DNA of 64,000 bases from Linnemannia elongata (lineage: Eukaryota; Mortierellomycota; Mortierellomycetes; Mortierellales; Mortierellaceae), in assembly GCA_036320915.1 (NCBI GenBank), contig JAXBDG010000001.1:1860001-1924000 (forward strand), read 5' to 3'. The position numbers were made by a program, and so were the translations under genes. Each line of letters opens with the position of its first letter. Position 1 is the first letter of the stretch. Shown piece after piece: positions 54,870-64,000 of the stretch. The notes below the pieces were generated by a model. The model saw nothing but the letters and a program-made list of their open reading frames with translations. It was not told the DNA's origin and searched no databases.

Positions 54870-57800
54870 ATGATCGTCGCTCCTGGACCCATGGCTCGGC
54901 TATGCGGAAACGACTCCTCAGAGGTATACACCCTCTCATTCACTTTGCTTTTGTTACAACCAACCAACCAATGAGCAAACGAACACACTCCGCACTTGCA
55001 CCCTGTGTGCTCTCACTCTCTGTGCGACCCTCACAACTCATCCTCTTTCCGCCAATTCTTTTTTTGTTTTCTTTTAGGCACCGTGGATCGACAATGACTT
55101 TACTCCGTGCTTCCATCAAACGTAAGCTACAGCCTACTCCTTGTGTTCATTAACAAAAAAATAATAATCCCAAGTGAGAAGGGTGCATGGACCAAGAGCA
55201 ACGATGAAGAGAAATATTTTTTCTTCTGGGATCGTTTCCATCTTTGTACAACTTGCCCTCCTCGCACACTGAGTCTGGCTGATGAGGTCCTTTTCGAGCA
55301 CTCTTGTTCGTTCGATGCGTTTCAACTTCCGGCCAAAGAAGGTTTTTTTCATATTTTCTTCTTCAGCCCGCAGTTGTTCAGCATATTCATCGGGGATAAT
55401 GGCCCCACTCTCTTTATTTTCACCTTCTGTCTCGATCAATTATCACTCACACCCTCCCAAGACCATACTGACTGACACTGTTCGTCTATCCTGCCTCAAC
55501 GTCATAGTGTTCTCGATGCAGGAATCCCAATTGTATTTGCCACTCTGTCTTTGGTCACCATCCTCGGGACCGTCATTTTCAAACGCTTCCGCAAGAACCA
55601 TTCAGGAGATCAATCTGGCTACTTGCCCATATCAACTCAGGAGGACAACCTCAACGGCTCAGAAACAGATATCGACGACCAGGAGATCCTCGACCAGAAC
55701 GATGCACCCTTGAATACTGCCGAATCTAATATGCACCTTGGTCAGGTGCCATCCGGACGACACATAACTCTCCGCGACGCATTGAAGACCCTGGCTGCCT
55801 TGATCTCCTTCGGAATCTCAATGACATGGTTGATCGTTCGCTCAAACGAAGATAAGAGCACCTATCTCTATCTGGCTCCTTTGGTCTCGACCATTGCTTG
55901 GGTAAGAGTCTTCTGCATTATTTCAGGTTGAAACAGAAGGATGCATGAACCATGGACACCACTCAGAAATTCATACCACCAAATCCACAAGGCCGGACAA
56001 ATAACGACCGATGCTGCAAAATGCAACTCCCCACAAACAAGCAGTAGTGTGTGAACACAAGGTTCTCTTTCACATTTCCGACTTGCAGGACCAGAGAGTA
56101 GAGTTGAGAGACCGCGGGGAGAATCTCCGCTCTTCCCAGGTCACAACGTTCAATGATTATTGGTTAGCACCCACCACAACAACCGAATGGACCGAAACTG
56201 GCGTTTCGACCCTTTTGCCTTGTTCCGTTTGACGTTCTCGTCTCAAATGGACAACCTTACTTTTGCGATGGGTCAATTGATCATACTATAGGACAGGTCA
56301 TTAGGTCTAACCCACTCCTTTACTCTCGCCTGTTTCTAGACCTATATTTCCGCTTTGACAGTGCTTCACCTTGTTCGCCCTCTCAACCCATTGGTCTCTC
56401 TCGTTCCTCATTTCTCGGCTTTCTTTGTTATCAACTTGCCCATCGCCTTCTTCCGTCTTCGCTCTCAGGTCATTAACAGGACTTCGACTCTGGAGCTCAT
56501 TCTCGACTCGATCTACTTTGCTGATGCTATAGTCCTGACCATTCTGGCCTTGACATCTGGCAAGTCGACCCGCGCGTTGGTCGCTAAGCCTGGTGCACGC
56601 GTTCCTTGCCCTGAAGCCTATGCGTCAGTCGTTGATCTGGCCTTGTTCTCTTGGGCCGATCCTCTTATTCGCCTCGGATTCAGCCGCCCTTTGAACAATG
56701 AGGATATTTGGGACTTCCGCCTGAGCGATTACTCCTCTGTTGTTATCCACCACTTCCGCCAATCCATTCTCGCTGCCCGCAAGAACTACCCCTTCATTAT
56801 CCGCCTCTTCATCAACTTCAAGAAGAGACTCTCTGTTCAGGTCGTTTGGGCTATTTGCTGGGGTCTCCTCTCTTTTGCCGGTCCCTTTGCCCTGGAGCGC
56901 ATTCTCCACTTTGTGAAGAATAGGGACACTATTTCGGTCGAGTGGGGATATGTCTATGTGTTTGGCATGTTCTTTGGAATGCTGGCGGCCACGATTACTC
57001 AGTCGCAGATGCTCTGGCATGGTCGCCGAATCTCGATGCAGCTGAGGTCTATTGTTGTCGGCGAGGTGTACGCCAAGGCTCTCCGCCGGAAGGATCGTGC
57101 TGGCCAGACCCAGAAGGAATCGAACCCTGATGCTGACTCTGACGAGGAGGACAACGAGATGTTCACCTTTGGCGCCATCAACAACATGATCTCCAACGTA
57201 AGACAATATTTATTAATTTCTGATCTAATAACTGATCTGGTCTGAAGTGTGAAAATATCAGACGACTGATCATCGCTCACTAATATTTCTTTGTGAAAAT
57301 TATATAATAGGACACCTCGGAGATTTCCAATGCCAGTGCGTACTTGCAGGACATCTACATCCTCCCTCTGCAGATCACCCTTGCCATCTTGTTCCTCTAC
57401 CGCATCCTGGGTTGGTCTGCCTTGGCCGGTGTCTTCACCATGGCCTGCTTCATCCCCTTCAATCTGTACCTCACCAGCAAGGTCGAAAAGATCCAGGACG
57501 ACCTCATGAAGGCTACTGACAAGCGCGCCGAGCTCATGAACGAGCTTCTCCAGGCCATTCGCATTATCAAGTTCTTCTCCTGGGAGCGCAACTTCTACCG
57601 CAAGGTCGACGAGGCACGTGAGCGCGAACTGGCTCGCTTCCGCCGTCGCTTTACCTGGTGGATCTTCGGCACTGCCCTCTGGTTCGGTACTCCTGTCACC
57701 GTCACTATTATGACCTTCTTTACTTACACCAAGATTGCAGGAAACGTCTTGACTCCCGAAATCGCCTTCCCAGCCTTGGCCCTCTTCAACGTCCTGCGCG

Positions 57801-60800
57801 CTCCCATGGATGCCTTCCCCGAGATGTTGTCGCAGTGCTTGCGCTGCAAGGTCTCCGCTGCCCGTATCGACCGCTTCTTGGATGAAGAGGAGGTTCTTGT
57901 CTATGCCAACGCCACCGCCAAGCCTCGCAAGAACTTACCTACCGACCCCATTATTGGATTCAAGAACGCCACATTCTCATACGCTGGAAAGGCGGAACAG
58001 GATGCCGCTAACGCTGCTCACGATAACGGAGAGACATTGAACGGACACCACTTCGAGCTCAAAGATTTAAACCTGGAATTCCCTGTCGGTGAACTCTCTG
58101 TGATTACTGGACCTACTGGAAGCGGAAAGACTTCTCTCTTGCTCTCTCTTCTCGGTGAGATCAACCCTGTCAAGGGTCAGGCCTTCTTGCCCCGCCGCGA
58201 CTCACACGACATCAACCCTGTGACTGGCCTGACCAACGGGATCGCCTATGTCGCGCAGCAGGCTTGGCTCCAGAACAACACCGTCCGCAACAACATCTTG
58301 TTTGGATCGCCCTTCGAGCAGCGCCGTTACGATCAGGTTGTTGAGATGTGCGCCCTTAAGCGCGACTTTGAGATTCTGGAGCATGGAGACCAGACTGAGA
58401 TCGGTGAGCGCGGTATCACGCTCTCTGGAGGCCAGAAACAACGTATTGCCCTGGCCCGTGCCATCTACTCGAGAGCCGGACACATCTTGCTGGACGACTG
58501 TCTTTCCGCTGTGGACGCTCATACCGCCAAGTGGCTCTTTACCAAGTGCTTGATGGGTCCATTGATGCAGGGCCGTACCCGTATTCTCGTCACTCACGCC
58601 GTGTCGTTGACTTTGCGCGGTGCTGCCCATGTTGTTGTCCTCAGAAACGGATCTGTTGTTGCAAGCGGAACCTCGACTCAGGTGTTTGAATCTGGTATTC
58701 TCGGTGATGACGTAACCAACGAGGAACAGATCATGGACGACCATCCTACCGAAGAACGCACTGTTGCTGGACTCGAGGAGGCTGAAGATGACAATGGCGC
58801 TCCTGGATCTTCAACTGTTTCTTTGACTGTTGCTGGCAAGAAGAAGGCTCATGCTGACGACGCCTCGACAGACTCGACCATCCCTGTCGTAGAGAAGAAG
58901 AAGCTTATGGAGGACGAGGGCAAGACCGATGGCTCTCTCTCTTGGAATGTTTACCGCATGTACTACGGCTCGATGGGCGGCATTCCATTCTGGATTTTCC
59001 TCGCCGGTGCTTTCCTCTTGATGCAGGTCGCTCAAGTCGCCGCTGACACCTGGCTCCGATTCTGGGCTGGCGCTTCCGAGGATAACGGAGGCAATGTCAA
59101 CGCTGCTGCCACCTTTGCCGCTGCCTCGGTCACCTCGTACGCCGACTCTACCTCCGGCGTTGCCTTCAACGCCTCTGGTCTGTTGATGTCGTTTGCCTGC
59201 CAGTACCGCGGTGACCACACGTATTTTGGTAACCACCCTCAGCGTGTCTGTCGTCAAGAGATTTTCGATAACAGCCAGCCTGTCAGTCCCATCTCGGCCT
59301 TGTACGAATCTTCCGCTTATTCCGACTTCTCCGCCCTCGGCGGCGACCAGCCCAACAAGCAGATCCACGACTTGAACTACTACCTTGGAATCTATGCCCT
59401 CCTCTCGTTTGGTTACATCTTCACTATTATGTGCCGCCAGATGGTCCAGTACAAGGGTTCAATCGACGCCTCCCGTTCGATCCACCGTCGCCTATTGTCC
59501 CAGATCTTGAACTCACCTGTCCGCTTCTTCGATACCACTCCCCTGGGCCGCATTATGAACCGCTTCACCAAGGATATGGGTACCATTGATGAGGATGTCG
59601 CACCCATCTCGTCCAACTTAATGTTTGATTTTTTGGGTACTCTGACTGTTGTCATTGTCATTACCGTTATTACGCCCAAGTTCTTGTTCCCGGCCTTTAT
59701 TATCACGATCTTGTTCGTCGCTATGGCCAACCTCTACCTTCGCTCTTCGCGTGAGTTGAAGCGTGTCGAGTCCATTACCAAGTCTCCCATTTTTTCGCAC
59801 TTTGGCGAGTCCCTTTCTGGTGTCGCCACGATCCGTGCCTATGGTGCCGAGAAGCGCTTCCAGCACGAGAACCTCGAGCTCTTGGATGAACATAACCGCC
59901 CCTTCTTCTACCTCTGGGTCTGCAACCGCTGGCTTTCGATCCGTGTGGATGTCCTCAGTGCGCTTGTCTCCTTCTTTGCCGGTCTTTTGATTATCATGAA
60001 CACCAGCATCGATGCAGGTCTTGCCGGTCTCTCGCTCTCGTACTCCCTCACCTTTACCGACCACATCCTCTGGCTCTGCCGTCTCTACTCCGAAATGGAG
60101 ATGAACATGAACTCCGTGGAACGTGTCCGTGAATACATGGATTTGCCTCAGGAGCCACCAGCCGTGATTGAGGGTGCCCGCCCTCCTCCAGGCTGGCCCA
60201 ATAACGGCGAGATCAATGTCGAGCACCTTGTGATGCAGTATTCACCCGACGACCCACCAGTGATCCGTGATGTGTCCTTCCACGTCAAGCCTAGGGAGAA
60301 GATTGGTATTGTTGGTCGCACAGGAGCAGGAAAGTCGACGTTGGCTGTGGCGTTCTTCCGGTTTATGGAGTTGACTGCAGGAAAGATCACTGTCGACGGT
60401 ATCGATATCTCGACTCTGGGAGTTCATGACCTCCGATCGTCGCTGACGATTATCCCCCAGGACCCCGTCTTGTTCATCGGCACCATTCGCACTAACTTGG
60501 ATCCCTTCAACGAGCACGATGATGCAGCTCTCTGGGCGACCTTGAGACGTGTGCACTTGATTGGTGAGGATGGCGCCGAGTCCAACTCGTTCGGCAACCT
60601 CGACAGTGAAGTTATGGAGAATGGCAGTAACTTTTCTCAGGGCCAACGTCAACTGATTGGTCTTGCCCGTGCGTTGTTGAAGCAGAGCAAGATCATTATT
60701 CTAGATGAGGCCACAGCCTCGGTCGACCACGAGACGGATGCGCGTATCCAGGCGACAATCCGTGAGGAGTTCAGAGAGTCGACGCTGCTGACGATTGCCC

Positions 60801-61012
60801 ATCGGTTGAGGACGATTATCGACTTTGACAAGGTGTTGGTGATGGACCATGGTCAGGTTGTCCAGTTCGATACCCCCTGGAAGCTGATTCAGGAGGAGGG
60901 AGGCATTTTCAGGAACATGTGCCAGCGATCTGGCGAGTTTGAGCTCTTGGTTGAGATGGCGGCGGCTGTTGAGCGGAGTCAAAGCAGTAGTGGTGGTAGC
61001 GCCCACAAGTGA
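54870..61012 (+). CDS. ABCC-family (MRP/Ycf1-type) ABC transporter
   Basis: Exports or sequesters glutathione conjugates, drugs or metals into the vacuole or out of the cell. Exons 54870-54923, 55078-55121, 55508-55901, 56340-57197 and 57311-61012 give 1683 residues. The second exon carries DNDFTPCFHQ, the N-terminal mark of full-length ABCC proteins with a TMD0; TMD0 helices follow (GIPIVFATLSLVTILGTVIF). NBD1: GPTGSGKTS (Lys near 723), LSGGQKQRIALARAIYS and LLDDCLSAVD, with the degenerate Walker B typical of ABCC. NBD2: GRTGAGKST (Lys near 1458), FSQGQRQLIGLARALL and IILDEATASVD. The exon 3 acceptor was chosen at 55506-55507 because it restores the frame into TVLDAGIP; the nearer AG breaks it. 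An acidic linker lies between NBD1 and TMD2. Substrate unknown. Confidence 0.95.
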
Positions 61013-61254
61013 AAAAACGGACGTTCTTGACGCCTTTGTATGGGTTTTTATTATTATTATCTCTGTTATATTCTGCACTTTTGTACCATTTTGCTTTTTT
61101 TCCCTTCACCTTTTGCATGCATATTATTACCCAGTTCTTCCTATCCATCCACTCATTCATAAACCAGTTCATACTTTGTGTCTCAATATTATGCTTTTAT
61201 GAGCCAATTGAAAAAAAAATGGAATGACGATGCAAGAGCTGGCTGGCTAAATAT

Positions 61255-63065
61255 CTAATTGTAGACGACGCGATCCGGCTGTGCAGCGATCTCCTCATTA
61301 CAAAACCGATCCTGATTCACCTGGATCCCATAAACATCCGGCATTCCATGACAAAGCTCCTGACCGTACCCCATCCTCTTGACCAAATACGTCAAAGCTG
61401 CCTGGTCCTGACGATGGTTGGCGCGTGAGGAGCCCTCAGGGGCGATACAATCCTTTATCCGTGCGCACTGAACCCATTCCCGCATGATCCCGTCGCGCAT
61501 GGTGTGGTTCCGAACATCGAATGCCATGGCGGCGCCGTTGCAGTTGGATTCTTTGGGGTCATAGTTATCAAGAGAATCGTGGTAGTAGTTGAATAGCCCC
61601 GGGTGGGTCCATGTCTCCATGTCGTCCTGGGATTGGGGGGACCACATGCCGTTCTGAAGGAGGAAGCTTGGGAGCCAACGGAGGAAAGGGACGCTGATCC
61701 TGTCGCCTGAGTCAAGCCAGAGAACAATTCCTTGTTCGTGGCGGTCTCCCTTTGTTGTGGTGTTTGCTGTTGGGTTGTTGTTGGAGAGTGGTGGTGCGGA
61801 TTCAGGATGTTGATGTCGGAGATCGGCTAGAGGCAAGATCCCAGAAGGAGGGGAAGCAAGGACCCGCTGACTGACTTCCTCAATGATCCCGGCCTTCCAT
61901 CCATACTCTCCGCGGGTTGAAGTACCGAGTTGCCAGAAATCGGGGTATTTTTTGAAATCGAGATCAAAGGTTTCGTCAATAAGCCCATCGGCCTCGACCA
62001 GGGCCTGGAAGCGTCTCTTTTTGCTCTTTGCGGGACCCATGCCCATGTTGTAGACGATCACGGTCGGACGGATCTCGAACTCTATCGGGTATTCTCCTGC
62101 TTCTCCTGCTCTTAAGCTCTCATGATCGGGGATGTTGCCGGAGGAAGAGGACTCATCGATTGGCGTTGTTGTTGTTGTTGTTGTTGACTGCTGTTGTTGT
62201 TGCAGATCCTCGATGGTTTGGTCGCCTCCAACTTCCAGGGGAGTGTTTGCATCACCCTCGTCTTGGTCATGCACCTCGTTGTCGTCCTGCGCATCGCCTA
62301 AATCCTCGTCTTCCTCACTACTGCCTTCATCCAGCTGTCTTCGGCTGTGTTGTTCATTCCTGCTACTCCTCCGCCTCACCTCCACCACTGCCCCTTCCTT
62401 CTCCTCCTTGACAACTTTCCGCGCCCCAGGATTTTTGCCAACAGGTACCTTCTTTTTTGGTCGAATATCCTCCAGATCCGAGCTCATCTCCAAATACTCT
62501 CGACTCAACCTCTGCCTTTCCTCTCCCCTTCTCCGACCCTCCCTCGGATCGGTCTCGAGCTGATCTAGAGTCTTTTTCGTATGGTACAGGAAGGCCTCAA
62601 GTGCACATATATGATTCCCGCTGGCGGCTGTTACGATTGTGATGGGGATTGTTAGTGGGCGACGGGATTCGAAGGAGGCTTCTATTGCGCTGAAGTGGGG
62701 GAGGAGGCGGATGTTTTCTGACTCGTCTGTTGAAGAAGTGGTTTTTTTTTTGATTTTTTTTTGAGTTGAGTGTTTGAAGGTTTGGTTTTTGGGAGGTAAC
62801 CCATTCCATGAAAGAATGTGAGAAGGTAAAGACAAAAGAATGGTTTGTCAGTGGGTTGTTGTTTGCTTGGCTGTGAATAAATCAGTGTTTTGTCGGATGG
62901 AAAGTGAGAGAAGCGAGGAGATATGAAGAGGAGGATTAAGGGAAGGGAGAGGAGGGGGGACTCACTGTCTGTGTAGAGGTAGAACTGGAGGAATCCAAAG
63001 GCGGTCAAGAAGGCCGAAAAGACAACCGTAGTCTTGAGGTGCTGTTTCTTTAATGGGTTGTACAT
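61255..63065 (-). CDS. Type II membrane protein, DUF1647-like putative glycosyltransferase
   Basis: Exons 63065-62966 and 62726-61255 give 523 residues. A short cytoplasmic end (MYNPLKKQHLKT) precedes one transmembrane helix (VVFSAFLTAFGFLQFYLY), the Golgi type II layout. The lumenal part opens with ITIVTAASGNHICALEAFLY, then a 150-residue acidic, Gln/Thr-rich insert, then VIVYNMGMGPAKSKKRR, DLDFKKYPDFWQLGT, YGWKAGIIEE, IVLWLDSGDRIS (likely the acidic metal/sugar motif) and CNGAAMAFDVRN. The C-terminal block has SSRANHRQDQAALTYLVKRM and a spaced Cys pair. The order resembles the uncharacterised DUF1647 group and GT-A-type enzymes. The enzyme activity is inferred, not shown. The start is the first ATG in frame; a TTG-led extension reaches 63077. 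Confidence 0.72.
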
Positions 63066-64000
63066 TGCATGATCCAACTATGACGGAGTGGTGAGATTAT
63101 TAGAAAGGGTGAGGAAAGTGGAAGAGAGGGGTAGAAAGGAAAGAGTGAGGAAAGAGAAAAAAGGGGTGGAGGATGGATGATAAACAAAGACAAATGCGAA
63201 AGGAAGGGAAAAGAATGACGGAGGGAGGAGCGGAAGAAGAAAAAAGTAGTTTTTTTTGAAAAGAGTAAGCAGGAAGGGGGAGATGAAGTGAGAAAGAAAA
63301 AGGAAGACGGATGGGTTGTTGCGGCTATGATTGTGGTTGTCATCGTTTGTTCTATTCTTGTCGCCGTACCCTTTCAAACAAGAAGCCACACCCCTGCCCC
63401 CCTCTTCCTTGTATACGGGCGCACATACTCTGAGTACATACAGTACATTGTGCTTTTGAACGGTGCCATTTGATACCATCTGGCTTTCCTCTGTCTCTTG
63501 CATACGATACATTTTAGCCCCAGCAAGTATACGAGTTTTAGGTTGGGATGGGCGGATAAAATGGAATCACAGGAACAAACACGAACGCACGCCCACTCTG
63601 ATTCTTCCTCGCTACTCTATTCTTCCACTGGCGCCCAGAACAGCCTTTTTCATTGTTTGCTTTGTAGTCTTCAAGCTCAACACCGTACGCTATCCTTCGA
63701 GGAACCTTAATTATGATCGATTCATGTCTCTTTGTGCATGTCTGTATGAAAACGCTATGGAGGACACAGGAACACAGTGTGCTCACAAAAAAGATTTTTA
63801 TGGCAGCGGGACAAACAAATCCCTAAAAAGAAACTTGGACATTCCAGAGAGAGGCAGACTAACCTATCTCGATAGCCTTGAACTGAAAAAGCTCAACTCT
63901 TCAACCAAACTCACACGATCAAGTGTGTAGCTCAGCGAGTATGTAGCGTGTAGCCAGCATAAAAAAAGCAGCCATCAATTTGTTTTCACGAACATCATCT
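63066..64000. other. Upstream flank of the type II protein gene to window end
   Basis: 935 bp. The first 250 bp are purine-rich on the plus strand (pyrimidine-rich in the gene's sense), like other leaders here. The rest is complex sequence with no supported gene; short frames on both strands lack motifs and splice support. Confidence 0.4.

Noticed and set aside
55519..55522. Nearer acceptor (GATGCAG) for ABCC exon 3
   Set aside because: It breaks the frame from DFTPCFHQ into the TMD0 helix; the AG at 55506-55507 restores it.

Overview
The window is nuclear DNA of a filamentous early-diverging fungus. Most genes are broken by short introns (about 70-400 bp) with GT-AG ends, leaders are pyrimidine-rich on the sense strand, and homopolymer and microsatellite tracts are common. 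The gene set (Atg15, Mis12, Sec72, a Vip1 inositol pyrophosphate kinase, an ABCC transporter) is fungal. It also holds genes missing from well-studied Dikarya: an AP-4 epsilon subunit and a WNK kinase. Style and content suggest Mucoromycota, most likely Mortierellomycotina; this placement is an inference, since no rRNA or marker search was possible.

Layout. 1-6.2 kb: VIP1 and a Mis12/Mtw1 kinetochore gene, both minus. 6.2-10.1 kb: a possible small secreted-protein exon (plus) and a large single-exon F-box protein (minus). 10.7-16.4 kb: a four-exon, 1493-residue tandem START protein ending in a membrane anchor (minus). 16.4-20.4 kb: a 4-kb purine-rich stretch with no supportable gene. 20.4-26.1 kb: a compact block of OXA1 (-), GPATCH4-like (+), RFC small subunit (-) and SEC72 (+), with two divergent promoters. 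26.7-35.2 kb: RCC1-repeat protein, NOP16 and ATG15, all plus. 35.2-40.0 kb: an 11-exon AP-4 epsilon gene (-). 41.3-48.1 kb: WNK kinase and CDC25 phosphatase (+). 48.3-53.1 kb: an unrecognised low-complexity protein, the RNA polymerase I subunit RPA43 and ribosomal protein L9 (-). 53.2-54.9 kb: gene fragments and a 73-bp tandem duplication. 54.9-63.1 kb: an ABCC transporter (+) and a type II membrane protein resembling Golgi glycosyltransferases (-).

The genes do not form a cluster or operon. Themes recur: ribosome biogenesis (GPATCH4-like, NOP16, RPA43, RPL9), cell cycle and replication (MIS12, RFC, CDC25, with MCB/E2F-like promoter motifs), membrane traffic and autophagy (AP-4 epsilon, ATG15, SEC72, START protein), and signalling (VIP1, WNK). 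I found no convincing tRNA, rRNA, CRISPR array or intact transposon. Exon boundaries were deduced by hand; for each spliced gene they were chosen so that splice sites, reading phase and family similarity agree, and the summed exon lengths are divisible by three.

The most noteworthy items are the fungal AP-4 epsilon without an ear domain, the fungal WNK kinase with a PF2-like domain, GCAAGT-type GC-AG introns in both of these neighbouring genes, the tandem START protein, and the ACGCGT cluster upstream of CDC25.
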